A stretch of 64,000 nucleotides of DNA from Cryobacterium sp. PH31-L1 (lineage in GTDB: Bacteria; Actinomycetota; Actinomycetes; Actinomycetales; Microbacteriaceae). Made by a program: the position numbers and the translations under genes. Positions 18,877-27,546 of the stretch are shown piece after piece (the stretch's first letter is position 1; every line of letters starts with the position of its first letter). Below the pieces are notes generated by a model that did no database searches, was not told the DNA's origin, and saw only the letters and a program-made list of their open reading frames with translations. Location: assembly GCF_030063145.1 (NCBI RefSeq), contig NZ_JASISM010000001.1, forward strand, positions 124,001 through 188,000, in the 5' to 3' direction.

Positions 18877-20261
18877 GTTTCCACACCGAATCGCGGCGCT
18901 CCCAGACCTCAAATCTGGCGCGAACCAGCACGCAGACCAGGTCTGCAACGCACACCCGGTACAGCACCACGCGCACGAACCAGTCAACAACGTTGACCCT
19001 CGTGGGCGCCGTCGTGCTCTGGATGCGAGTTTCGCGAATTGTGCGAAACGGTGCGCGGGCATCCGTCGAATGGGTGGGCGAAACGGTCAATCCGGCCGGC
19101 TGGGTCGTCGTCGCCACGGCGATCGTGCTGCTGCCGCTCGGCCTCGTTTTCGGCTGGACCGAACTGATCGTCACCGGCTGTGTGGCGGTCGCCCTCATTC
19201 TCATCTCCCTGCCCTTTCTGGCCGGCGGCCGCGCCTACAGCGTCGAGTTCGTGCTGCCGGTCGACCGGGTGGTGGCTGGCTCCGAGGTGCTCGGTACCCT
19301 CACCGTCACCAACGTGTCCAAACGGCTCGAGCTGCCGGGTCGCGTCGACGTTCCCATTGGCAAGGGCCTGGCGGATGTCTATGTGCCGCTCCTCCGCAGC
19401 GGCCAGGTTCACGAAGAGCACGTTCGCGTGCCCGCCTATCGTCGCGGTGTGATCGACGTAGGCCCGGTCACGACCGTGCGCAGCGACCCGCTCGGTGTGC
19501 TCGGCCGTGAAGTGGCCTGGGCCGACGTCAACCGCCTCTTCGTGCATCCGGTGACCGTGTCGATTCCGAGCACGAGTGCCGGGTTCGTGCGCGACCTCGA
19601 GGGCAACCCCACGAGTGACATCGTCGACTCCGACATCTCCTTTCACGCCATTCGCGAGTACGCGCCGGGTGACGGGCAGCGGCACATTCACTGGAAGTCC
19701 ACCGCGAAGACCGGCAAGCTCATGGTGCGCCAGTTCGAAGAAAGCCGCCGCTCTCGCCTGGCCATCGTGTTGAGCCTCAACGCTGCCGAATACGCCTCTG
19801 AGGACGAGTTCGAGATGGCGGTCAGCGCCGCCGGTTCGCTCGGAGTGCGCGCCATTCGCGACGGCCGGGACCTGGCCGTCGTGGCGAGCGAGGAGATCCC
19901 CGATATCGTGCGGAAGAGCATCCGCTCGGTACGCAGCCTGAGCGTCGTGTCGACGCGCACCCTGCTCGACGACCTCACAGCAATCGAAACCAGTCCGCAC
20001 GCCATGCACGTCGAAGACGTCTGCGTGCTCGCCGCGCAGGTGGTGCCCGATATTTCCATCGCCTTCGTGGTCTGCGGCTCCGCCATGACCGCACGGCGTC
20101 TGCAGGCTCTCACCCTCAAATTTGCCGGCAACGTTCAGGTCGTCGCCGTATTGTGCAACCCCAACGAACAGCCGAGCTTTCGTGACCTGGCCGGCACCAG
20201 TGTGCTGACCATCGGTGTGCTCGACGACTTTCGATCCCTGCTGAGTCGACGAGCCGCATGA
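18873..20261 (+). CDS. DUF58 membrane protein (vWA-like)
   Basis: Up to 462 aa. Two membrane helices lie at about 78-118. An extended beta domain follows, then the DUF58 signature AIREYAPGDGQRHIHWKST (about 259-277) and a vWA-like C-terminal half. The partner of MoxR in the same operon. Start uncertain: GTG at 18873 gives a 4-nt overlap, but the first 45 residues are Ser/Thr/Arg-rich and their DNA holds two palindromes (18902-18918 and 18932-18946). GTG 19014 or ATG 19023 would remove that stretch. The function is inferred as assembly or maturation of envelope proteins. Confidence 0.85.
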   Translation: MSFHTESRRSQTSNLARTSTQTRSATHTRYSTTRTNQSTTLTLVGAVVLWMRVSRIVRNGARASVEWVGETVNPAGWVVVATAIVLLPLGLVFGWTELIVTGCVAVALILISLPFLAGGRAYSVEFVLPVDRVVAGSEVLGTLTVTNVSKRLELPGRVDVPIGKGLADVYVPLLRSGQVHEEHVRVPAYRRGVIDVGPVTTVRSDPLGVLGREVAWADVNRLFVHPVTVSIPSTSAGFVRDLEGNPTSDIVDSDISFHAIREYAPGDGQRHIHWKSTAKTGKLMVRQFEESRRSRLAIVLSLNAAEYASEDEFEMAVSAAGSLGVRAIRDGRDLAVVASEEIPDIVRKSIRSVRSLSVVSTRTLLDDLTAIETSPHAMHVEDVCVLAAQVVPDISIAFVVCGSAMTARRLQALTLKFAGNVQVVAVLCNPNEQPSFRDLAGTSVLTIGVLDDFRSLLSRRAA

Positions 20262-22867
20262 GCGCGCCCGACGTTCAGCCCATGCGACCGGCGACCGGTT
20301 CCGTGCCGACGATCCGCCCACGCCGCGGGCCGGTCCCACGCCGGCGTGCCCTGGTGATCAACGCCGTGTTCATCGTGGCGATGATGCTCGTTGCCGTGTG
20401 GGCGGCCTGGCCGATCTACCGGGACGTGAGCTACCTGATCATGGCGGCCGGAGCGATTCTCACCGGCCTGGCACTGGCCTGGCTCAGCGCCCGCCGTGGC
20501 TGGAGCTGGTTCACCGTGCTGCTGACCGTGCTGGGGGCCTATCTGCTGCTCGGCGTACCACTCGCGGTGCCGACCGCCTTCACGAGTGTGCCGAACGCGC
20601 TCGGCGGGCTGCTCGACCTGGTGACCGCGACGGTCTTCAGCTGGAAAGAACTCGTCACCATCCAACTTCCGGTCGGCTCCTATCAGTCGCTGCTCGCCCC
20701 TGCCTTTCTGCTGTTTCTCGGCGGTACCACCGTGGCACTCTCGCTGGCCTGGCGCGGCGGCCGGCTCCTGGCCCTGGCCGTGCCGCTCACCTTTGCCGTG
20801 CAACTTTTCGGCCTGGTCTTCGGGTCGAGTGCCGTGAGCGTTCCGCTGGCTCTTTTTGGTGTGAGTGTCCCAGCACCGCGGGAAAGCCTGATTGGCCTGG
20901 CCGCTCTGCTGCTGGCCTTCGGCTTTCTGGCCTGGCGCACCCACCTCGCCCGCAGCGAGGCACTCGACCTGGCTGCCCGCACCACCGGGGTACGGCGCAC
21001 TCCCGGCGCCCTCGGCGGTCGCCTGCGCCGGGCCATTCTCGCCGGCGGGGTGCTCGTGCTGGCCATCGGCGTCACCCTCGGCGGGCTGTCGGCCGTTGCC
21101 GCGACGCCGACCCGTGAGGTGCTGCGGAGCAGCATCGACCCCGCCGTCGAACTGCGCGAATACGTCAGCCCGCTCAGCCAGTACCGCAGCTATTTCAGCG
21201 CCGAGCAGTACGACGCCGAACTGTTCACGGTATCCGGCCCGGCCATCGACGACGGCACCGACTCGCGGGTGCGCCTCGCTGTGCTCAGCTACTACGACGG
21301 AGAAGTCTTTCGGGTCGTCGACCCCGCCGCGGGCGAGGGCGACCAGGCCACCGCCTTCGCACGGGTGCCGCACGCGCGCGGGGCCAGCGCGGACAGCGTC
21401 ACGACCCGGTTCGACATTGCCGGGTACAGCGGCGTCTGGATGCCGGGGACCGGCGCGCTGTCGAGCATCCGCTTTGCCGGTGATCGCGCTGCTGACCTGA
21501 GCGACGGCTTTTTCTACAACGCGGGGACGGCATCCGGAATTCAACTCAAAGCCCTTGAGCGCGGCGACCGCTACACGATCGTCTCCGACTCGCAAGCGGA
21601 TGCGACGGACCTCGCCACTCTTGCCAGCCCGGCCGGTGACGCGATGGATGAAACGCTCATTCCGCAGAGCCTGGTCGACTGGGTCGACGCCCAGGCCGTC
21701 ACACGTGATGGCACCGGCCTGGCTGAACTCGTCACCCGCCTGCGCGAGCGCGGCTACCTCAGCCACGCCCTGACCGTGCCAGCGGTGGACTCCTGGACCG
21801 CCGACCTCGGCGACTACCAGTTCTCGCCGAGCTTGTCCGGACACTCCGTCGCCCGCATCGACGCGCTCTTCACCGCGCTGCTGGAGAAGCAGAACAGCAC
21901 GACCGCCACTGAGAATTCCCAGCTTGTGGCAGCGATCGGCGACGACGAACAGTTCGCCGTCGCGACCGCACTGCTCGCTCGTCACCTCGGCTTTGAGTCC
22001 CGCGTGGTGCTCGGATTCGACCTCGGTACCGGCGCTGATTCGGGCGCGCCCGGGGCCTGCCGGGGCGGAGTCTGCTCGGGCCAAAACCTCGCGGCCTGGG
22101 TCGAAGTGGCCAGCGGCGACGGAACCTGGACCACCGTGGACGCGACCCCGCAATTTCAGAACCCGCTGTCACCCATCGACGACACCAACCGCGACCCGCA
22201 GTACAACACCGAGGTCATCGCCGAAGGTGCAACCGAGCAGCGCGCGCCAGAGGCGAACCCGACCAGCGGTGAAGACCAGCAGGAGCAGGACCCGGTCACC
22301 GGCACCGACCTGGCCTGGCTGTTCGCGATCCTCAAAATCGCCGGCATCAGCCTGGCCGCGCTGCTCGCGATCAGCACCCCGTTCCTGGTCATTCTCGGTG
22401 CCAAAATCAAGCGTCGACTTGACCGGGCCCGGGCGGCCGACGTGTCGGCGCGGTTCGCCGGCGGCTGGGACGAATACATCGACGCCGCGGTCGACCGCGG
22501 TTTCACTGACCAGGGCAGCATGACCCGGGTCGAGACCGCCTCGTACTACGAATCGGCCGGCGGTGCCCAGCTGGCGACCCTCGCTGACCGGGCTGTCTTC
22601 GGGCCGGTGCCACCACGGTCCGACGAGAGCGACGCCTTCTGGGCGCTCGTCACTGCCGAGCGCGCCGGCCTCGCTGCCAGCGGAACCCGGCGGCAACGCC
22701 TGCGCGCAGCCATCTCGCTGCGCTCCTTTTCTCGACTGGCGGATGCCCGCCACCTGTTCACTTTTCGCCGACGCTCAGCTCGTTACGACGTCACCACCGT
22801 TCGCCCGAACCGGCGCGACACCAGCAGATTGGGGAAGCGACCGCCGATCAGCGGCCGCGAAGCATAA
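20258..22867 (+). CDS. Transglutaminase-fold membrane protein with lost catalytic residues
   Basis: An 869-aa protein: about seven membrane helices in residues 25-285, a long extracytoplasmic region, one helix near 680-710 and a basic cytoplasmic tail of about 150 residues. The transglutaminase-like core is recognisable (F566-A, RVVLGF, AWVEV, VDATP). The catalytic Cys position in the GxCxxFA-type motif reads GDDEQFA (561-567), and the His before AWVEV is Ala (A612). Asp of VDATP (about 628) is kept. It is thus likely a binding or scaffold domain rather than an enzyme. ATGA overlap with DUF58 and direct abutment to the FHA gene show one operon. Confidence 0.82.
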   Translation: MSAPDVQPMRPATGSVPTIRPRRGPVPRRRALVINAVFIVAMMLVAVWAAWPIYRDVSYLIMAAGAILTGLALAWLSARRGWSWFTVLLTVLGAYLLLGVPLAVPTAFTSVPNALGGLLDLVTATVFSWKELVTIQLPVGSYQSLLAPAFLLFLGGTTVALSLAWRGGRLLALAVPLTFAVQLFGLVFGSSAVSVPLALFGVSVPAPRESLIGLAALLLAFGFLAWRTHLARSEALDLAARTTGVRRTPGALGGRLRRAILAGGVLVLAIGVTLGGLSAVAATPTREVLRSSIDPAVELREYVSPLSQYRSYFSAEQYDAELFTVSGPAIDDGTDSRVRLAVLSYYDGEVFRVVDPAAGEGDQATAFARVPHARGASADSVTTRFDIAGYSGVWMPGTGALSSIRFAGDRAADLSDGFFYNAGTASGIQLKALERGDRYTIVSDSQADATDLATLASPAGDAMDETLIPQSLVDWVDAQAVTRDGTGLAELVTRLRERGYLSHALTVPAVDSWTADLGDYQFSPSLSGHSVARIDALFTALLEKQNSTTATENSQLVAAIGDDEQFAVATALLARHLGFESRVVLGFDLGTGADSGAPGACRGGVCSGQNLAAWVEVASGDGTWTTVDATPQFQNPLSPIDDTNRDPQYNTEVIAEGATEQRAPEANPTSGEDQQEQDPVTGTDLAWLFAILKIAGISLAALLAISTPFLVILGAKIKRRLDRARAADVSARFAGGWDEYIDAAVDRGFTDQGSMTRVETASYYESAGGAQLATLADRAVFGPVPPRSDESDAFWALVTAERAGLAASGTRRQRLRAAISLRSFSRLADARHLFTFRRRSARYDVTTVRPNRRDTSRLGKRPPISGREA

Positions 22868-24319
22868 ATGGATGAATCATCGGGAGCGGCGATTGCCGTA
22901 GTTGTGGTGGCCGTGCTTCTCGGCCTCGGCCTGTATGTGTTCTCGTCGATCGCCCTCGGCAAGGTCTTTCTGAAACTCGGCGAGCAGGCCTGGAAAGCCT
23001 GGGTACCGATTGTCAACACCATCACCCTGTTCGAGCTCGGCCGGTATTCGGCCCTGTGGGTGATTGGCACGTTCATTCCGGCTGCGAACCTGGTGGCCCT
23101 CGTCGTGTTCATCATGGCGGTAAACAACGTCAACCGACGCCTGGGGCACGGCGGCGGTTTCACCCTGCTCTACCTGGTCTCTTTTCCCATCTGGGCCGGC
23201 GTGCTCGGGTTCGGAAAGTCGGTCGATACCGGCTGGATGCCGGGCATGGCCGCGACCGGATACGTACCGTTCGCCCCAGTGACACCGTTGTCCATGGCGC
23301 CGGTACAGCCGGCCGCTCCCACGCCGGTTGGCCACAGCGCTGCGCCTTCGCTGCCGCCGGCCTCCATGCCGCCGGCGCCCCCTGCACCGGCCGCTCAGTT
23401 TGCCGGACCGCCGCTGCCGCCGGCCCCGCCCGCGGCGTTCTTGGGGACCGCCCCGCCGGCCCCGCCCGCACCGGCTCCGCCCGCACCAGCAGCGCCGCAC
23501 GGTCTGCCGACCAGCCCGCCGCCGTTTTATGTGAGCGCCCCGCCGGCGCCGCCGGCATTCTCCGCCCCGCCTGCCCCGCCAGCACCGCCTGCCCCGCCCG
23601 CACCCCCGGTAGCCTCAGTGCCGACTGCATCCCCTGCAGCCTCCGGCCCGCCAGCGCCGCCGCTTGTTGCGGCCCCGCCCGTTGCGGCCGCCGCACCGGT
23701 CAACCCGTGGGCTCCGCCGGCGCCGGTCGTTCAGGCGAGCGCCGCGCCGGTCGCCGCTGCGGTCGCTCCGGCGGCCACTGAGCCAGTGAACGCCGAGCTC
23801 CCGATAGCCTTGCCCGGGCAGCTCGCCGCAGCCGCCGCGGATAGTGCCGCCGCCGAGATCGCCGCCGGGGTAGCCGTTGCAGCTGTCCCCGCCGCACTTC
23901 CCGCGCCCGTCGCCGCGCCAATCGCCGCTGAAATCGACGACGACGAAGACGACGACCTCGACGAAACGATGATCGTGGCACGCCGCATGAAGCCGTGGAC
24001 GCTCGAAACCGAGCACGGTCTCAAAGTGTCGCTCACCAAACCAGTCGTTCTGCTTGGGCGCAACCCCGCACGTGGCGGCACACACGCCGACGCACAGTTG
24101 GTTCCGCTGCACGACCCCGGCAAGACGGTGTCGAAGACGCACGCCCGCCTGGACTTTGTCGAAGGCGCCTGGGGCATCAGCGACCTGCACTCGACCAACG
24201 GCGTCGTGCTCATCGATGGGGGCGGACTGGAGAATGAACTCGATGCGGGTGCGAGCGCGCCCCTGACCGATCGGTTCCTGCTGGGGGAGCTCGCGGCGCG
24301 CATCTACCTGGAGCCCTGA
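22868..24319 (+). CDS. Membrane protein with Pro/Ala-rich linker and C-terminal FHA domain
   Basis: A 483-aa protein with three membrane helices (about 9-30, 59-84, 98-116; a DUF5684-like small membrane module). A Pro/Ala-rich linker covers about 145-360, then an acidic stretch with the motif DETMIVARR (T367), then an FHA domain (about 377-480; LGRN, SKTHARL, STNGV). FHA domains bind phospho-Thr; the DETxxVxRR motif just before it resembles kinase sites that fold back on FHA domains in actinobacterial proteins of the GarA type. It starts immediately after the preceding stop. Likely an adaptor tying the kinase and phosphatase to the membrane complex (inference). Confidence 0.8.
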   Translation: MDESSGAAIAVVVVAVLLGLGLYVFSSIALGKVFLKLGEQAWKAWVPIVNTITLFELGRYSALWVIGTFIPAANLVALVVFIMAVNNVNRRLGHGGGFTLLYLVSFPIWAGVLGFGKSVDTGWMPGMAATGYVPFAPVTPLSMAPVQPAAPTPVGHSAAPSLPPASMPPAPPAPAAQFAGPPLPPAPPAAFLGTAPPAPPAPAPPAPAAPHGLPTSPPPFYVSAPPAPPAFSAPPAPPAPPAPPAPPVASVPTASPAASGPPAPPLVAAPPVAAAAPVNPWAPPAPVVQASAAPVAAAVAPAATEPVNAELPIALPGQLAAAAADSAAAEIAAGVAVAAVPAALPAPVAAPIAAEIDDDEDDDLDETMIVARRMKPWTLETEHGLKVSLTKPVVLLGRNPARGGTHADAQLVPLHDPGKTVSKTHARLDFVEGAWGISDLHSTNGVVLIDGGGLENELDAGASAPLTDRFLLGELAARIYLEP

Positions 24320-24322
24320 GTC

Positions 24323-25186
24323 ATGACGCACCTCGCCGAACAGCGAGCGACCAGTGCGGGGGTGTCGCTGCAGTGCGGCTCGCGCACCGATGTCGGCCAC
24401 AAACGGCACGAGAATGAAGACTCGCTGCTGGCGTCCCGACCGGTGTTCATCGTTGCAGACGGTATGGGCGGGCTGGAGGCCGGCCAACGGGCCAGCTCCG
24501 CCGTGATCGCCGAATTCCGGGGCTGCGTCGACTGCACCGATGTTGCGGCCGGAGACGTGGTGGCCGCGGTCGAGCGCGCCCACACCAGCGTGCGTGCCGT
24601 GTCGGATTCGACCGGGCGCGGCGCTGGCAGCACGCTCACCGGCCTGGTGCTCATCGACCATGAGGATGCCCCGCAATGGCTCATCGTGAACGTCGGAGAC
24701 TCGCGCGTCTACCGCCTGCATGGCGGCGACTTTCAGCAGCTCACCGTCGACCATTCCCTGGCTCAGGAACTCATCGAGGAAGGGTCACTGCTCAAAGCGG
24801 ATGTCGCGAGCTTCGCCCGCAAAAACGTCATCACCCGCGCGATGGGCGCAGACAACAGCAGCGCCGACTACTGGCTGCGACCGGTCGTGACCGGCGAACG
24901 ATTGCTGGTGTGCTCTGATGGCCTGAGCGGCGAGCTCTCCGACGAAGCAATCAAGGCCGGTCTGACCCTCGGCGGCAGCACCCAGCAGACGGCCGACGCG
25001 CTGCTCGCCGGGGCCCTCGAGCACGGTGGCCGCGACAACGTTTCGGTGATCGTGATCGATGTCATCGCCGGCGGGATCAGTTCCTGGCACGGCGTCGCGA
25101 TCGGCGACGACCACTCCGACACCATCGATACCCGCACCGAAGACACCCGGCCGGTGCACCGAGTGGCCCGCAATGCAGCCCGCTGA
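24323..25186 (+). CDS. PP2C-family Ser/Thr protein phosphatase
   Basis: A 287-aa soluble PPM phosphatase. Metal-binding motifs: NEDS (31-34), VADGMGG (44-50, D46), GDSRVYRL, CSDGLSGEL and GGRDNVSV near the C-terminus. It would reverse the phosphorylation made by the kinase encoded at 10734. It starts 3 nt after the FHA gene and overlaps the next gene by 14 nt. Family members act on Hanks-type kinases and their substrates; the pairing here is inferred from gene order. Confidence 0.92.
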   Translation: MTHLAEQRATSAGVSLQCGSRTDVGHKRHENEDSLLASRPVFIVADGMGGLEAGQRASSAVIAEFRGCVDCTDVAAGDVVAAVERAHTSVRAVSDSTGRGAGSTLTGLVLIDHEDAPQWLIVNVGDSRVYRLHGGDFQQLTVDHSLAQELIEEGSLLKADVASFARKNVITRAMGADNSSADYWLRPVVTGERLLVCSDGLSGELSDEAIKAGLTLGGSTQQTADALLAGALEHGGRDNVSVIVIDVIAGGISSWHGVAIGDDHSDTIDTRTEDTRPVHRVARNAAR

Positions 25187-25847
25187 CCCGCGGCAGCCAA
25201 CCCCGGAACCGGTGGCCGACGTGCCCGAGGTCGACGACACCGACACCGATGACACCAACAGCGACGACACCATTATCGTTTCGCGCGCGATTGACGAACA
25301 CACCCGCATCGTGCAACGCGGCAGTGATGAACACACCCGCCGGGTGCTGCGACGCACCCGTACGCAGGTATCAGATTCTGACGATTCGGCGCACGAGGCC
25401 GCCTCGGCTGCCGACACTGCGGCCGACCGGACTGACGACCCGACTACCGTCTCGGACGACGAGGCCACCGTGCGATCCTCCCGGGGCAGCACGGCAGCCG
25501 ATACCCTTCTGAGCGGGCGGCGAGCAGCCGCTCCCGTGCACACTCCGGTTGTCGATTCCCTGCAACGCCGGTACCAGCCGCCGCAGGTGCAGAGCGGTGA
25601 GAGCGTGCGCTACGCGGCGCGGCCGACACCGACCATTATTCCGCCACCGAACCCGCTGCCCGTCGCCGACGTGCAGCCCGACCTGGCCCGTCTCCGTCTC
25701 GCCCACGCGGCCGCCGAGATTCGCGAGCGTGCCGCGATCATGAAACGTCGCCGGCGCCGAGTGACCTTGACGTTGATCATCTCGATCACCGTTCTGGTCG
25801 TTCTCGCAGCCGCCGCGTACACGGTCTTCACCATTCTCACCTGGTAA
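25173..25847 (+). CDS. Acidic tail-anchored membrane protein of unknown function
   Basis: About 224 aa from an ATG at 25173 inside the end of the phosphatase gene. No known fold is recognised. The N-terminus is rich in Asp/Thr and has three spaced motifs, DDTIIVSR (T33), EHTRIVQR (T44) and EHTRRVLRR (T55), like the DETMIVARR motif of the FHA protein upstream. A disordered middle, a basic helix and one membrane helix (about 196-220) with almost nothing beyond complete it. The motifs look like phospho-Thr docking sites for FHA domains, so it may be a kinase substrate that recruits the FHA proteins. This is inference from pattern. Confidence 0.6.
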   Translation: MQPADPRQPTPEPVADVPEVDDTDTDDTNSDDTIIVSRAIDEHTRIVQRGSDEHTRRVLRRTRTQVSDSDDSAHEAASAADTAADRTDDPTTVSDDEATVRSSRGSTAADTLLSGRRAAAPVHTPVVDSLQRRYQPPQVQSGESVRYAARPTPTIIPPPNPLPVADVQPDLARLRLAHAAAEIRERAAIMKRRRRRVTLTLIISITVLVVLAAAAYTVFTILTW

Positions 25848-25937
25848 TGGCGACCGCCACCCGCCACCCGCTACCCGCTACCGCCCCCTCACTTCGTACC
25901 CGTCTACCAGCACTGACCATCTAGGAGCATTCCACTC

Positions 25938-27497
25938 GTGACAGATTCCACCTCCCCCCTCTACCGGGAAGCCGCCGATCCGGCGACCCCGCAGGCCCGG
26001 CTCGCCGAGATCGCCGCCGCCCACCACGACCTGCACCCCGTCATCGCCGGAAACCCGTCGTGCTACCCGGCCCTGATTGAGTGGATGCTCCAGCTCGGCA
26101 CGATCGCGCCCGTGATCGTGCCGCCCGCAGTGGCTCCGCCCGTTGTCGCGGCCGTGGCCGAGCCGGCGGCATCCGCTTTGGTGAATCCCTATGCGGTACC
26201 CGGCCAGGCCCAGCCGGGCCAGGCGCCCAAGCGCCCGCGCAAGAAACTGCTGATCTGGGGCTCTATCGGAGTCGTCGTGCTGTTGGTCGCCGGCGGCGGC
26301 GTCTGGGCTTACGGGGCCATCTTCTCGAAGCTGGGCGGGGCATCCTCGCCGACGGCTGCGGTCGAAAAGCTGCTCAAGGGCACCGCCGATATGGACCTGA
26401 TCAGCCTGTACGGCTCGCTGTCTCCGGCTGAAATCGAATCGTTCAAGGCTCCGATCGACCAGCTCGGCACTATCGCCATGGACGACGAGAACGGCGACCC
26501 GGTCGATATGCCGGAGCTCATCAACACCGTCGTCGACAGCGTGAACATCACCCTGACCGGGCTCGAACTCGAGTCTGAAGACATCGAAGAGGGCATCGCC
26601 GTCGTCACCATCACCGCGGGTGAGATGACAATGAACGGTGATGCTGAAACGATCACCGACGCCTACCTCGAGGTCGTCGCGCCACAGCTGCGTTTGCAGC
26701 AGGAGTCGTGGGGCTACGACGACAGCGACAGCGACACCGATTCCATGATCGCCGACCTGCGCGAGTCGTCGATCGAGGAACTGAACGACATGCTGCCGTA
26801 CACGCAGACCGCCGCCGACCTGGCCGACTCGCTCGGACACTACGCCACCATCGTCACCGTTCGCGAGGGTGGCTCCTGGTACGTCAGCCCGCTGCTGTCG
26901 ACCGGGGAGAACATTCTGCAGAGTGGATCGAACGATTCCGCCCGAGGCAGCCTGGTCGCCGAAGGCGACGTGGCCTCGTTCGACACCGCCGACGCCGCTG
27001 CCGAAGGGTTCGCCGACGCCGTGATCGCGTTCGGCGAGAACGGCGACTACGGCGACCTCGCTGCCGTGCTGCCCGTGGCAGAACGTCGCTTTCTCAGTCT
27101 CTACGGTGACGCCCTCATGCCCACCGACGGTGACGGCGACTACGACAACCTGCAGATCACCGATTTCGCTGTGACCCCGCAGATTGAGGACAATACGGCG
27201 CGCCTCGACATCGACAGCATCGTGATCGAGGGCGACGGCTACAACTGGCCGTACCGCACCGAATTCAACGGAGTGTGCGTCACCACCGATTCGGGCTACT
27301 CGTCGTTCGACGGGTGCCTCGACGACGCGTCCTGGATGAAGGAGCTCGGCGCTGACAACTGGCGGCTTCTCTCAGTGCAGGAGAAAAACGGATGGTTCGT
27401 CAGCCCAATGCGCACCGTGGCCGACGTGACCGGCATCGCCGTGGACAACCTGGTGCGACTCAGCCAGGACGGCAAGCTCGACCGGCTCTACCAGTAA
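25938..27497 (+). CDS. Bitopic membrane protein with N-terminal LRV-like domain
   Basis: A 519-aa protein. Residues about 9-52 form a small helical domain (ADPATPQARLAEIAA..HPVIAGNP..YPALIEW), resembling the variant leucine-rich repeat module of actinobacterial proteins; it recurs in the next two genes. A Pro/Ala linker, one membrane helix (about 104-128) and a 390-residue acidic extracytoplasmic part without a fold I recognise complete it. GTG at 25938 follows AGGAG at a good distance. It is co-directional with the kinase/EssC locus and probably part of its envelope module; function unknown. Confidence 0.65.
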   Translation: MTDSTSPLYREAADPATPQARLAEIAAAHHDLHPVIAGNPSCYPALIEWMLQLGTIAPVIVPPAVAPPVVAAVAEPAASALVNPYAVPGQAQPGQAPKRPRKKLLIWGSIGVVVLLVAGGGVWAYGAIFSKLGGASSPTAAVEKLLKGTADMDLISLYGSLSPAEIESFKAPIDQLGTIAMDDENGDPVDMPELINTVVDSVNITLTGLELESEDIEEGIAVVTITAGEMTMNGDAETITDAYLEVVAPQLRLQQESWGYDDSDSDTDSMIADLRESSIEELNDMLPYTQTAADLADSLGHYATIVTVREGGSWYVSPLLSTGENILQSGSNDSARGSLVAEGDVASFDTADAAAEGFADAVIAFGENGDYGDLAAVLPVAERRFLSLYGDALMPTDGDGDYDNLQITDFAVTPQIEDNTARLDIDSIVIEGDGYNWPYRTEFNGVCVTTDSGYSSFDGCLDDASWMKELGADNWRLLSVQEKNGWFVSPMRTVADVTGIAVDNLVRLSQDGKLDRLYQ

Positions 27498-27546
27498 GAC
27501 CCTCAAGCGCAGTGACACGAAACCAGAACGAAGACAGAGGACTCAG

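Noticed and set aside
20135-22153. 672-codon minus-strand frame opposite DUF58 and the transglutaminase-fold gene
   Set aside because: Low-complexity Gly/Arg/His composition typical of antisense frames in high-GC DNA; the + strand frames carry known domains.
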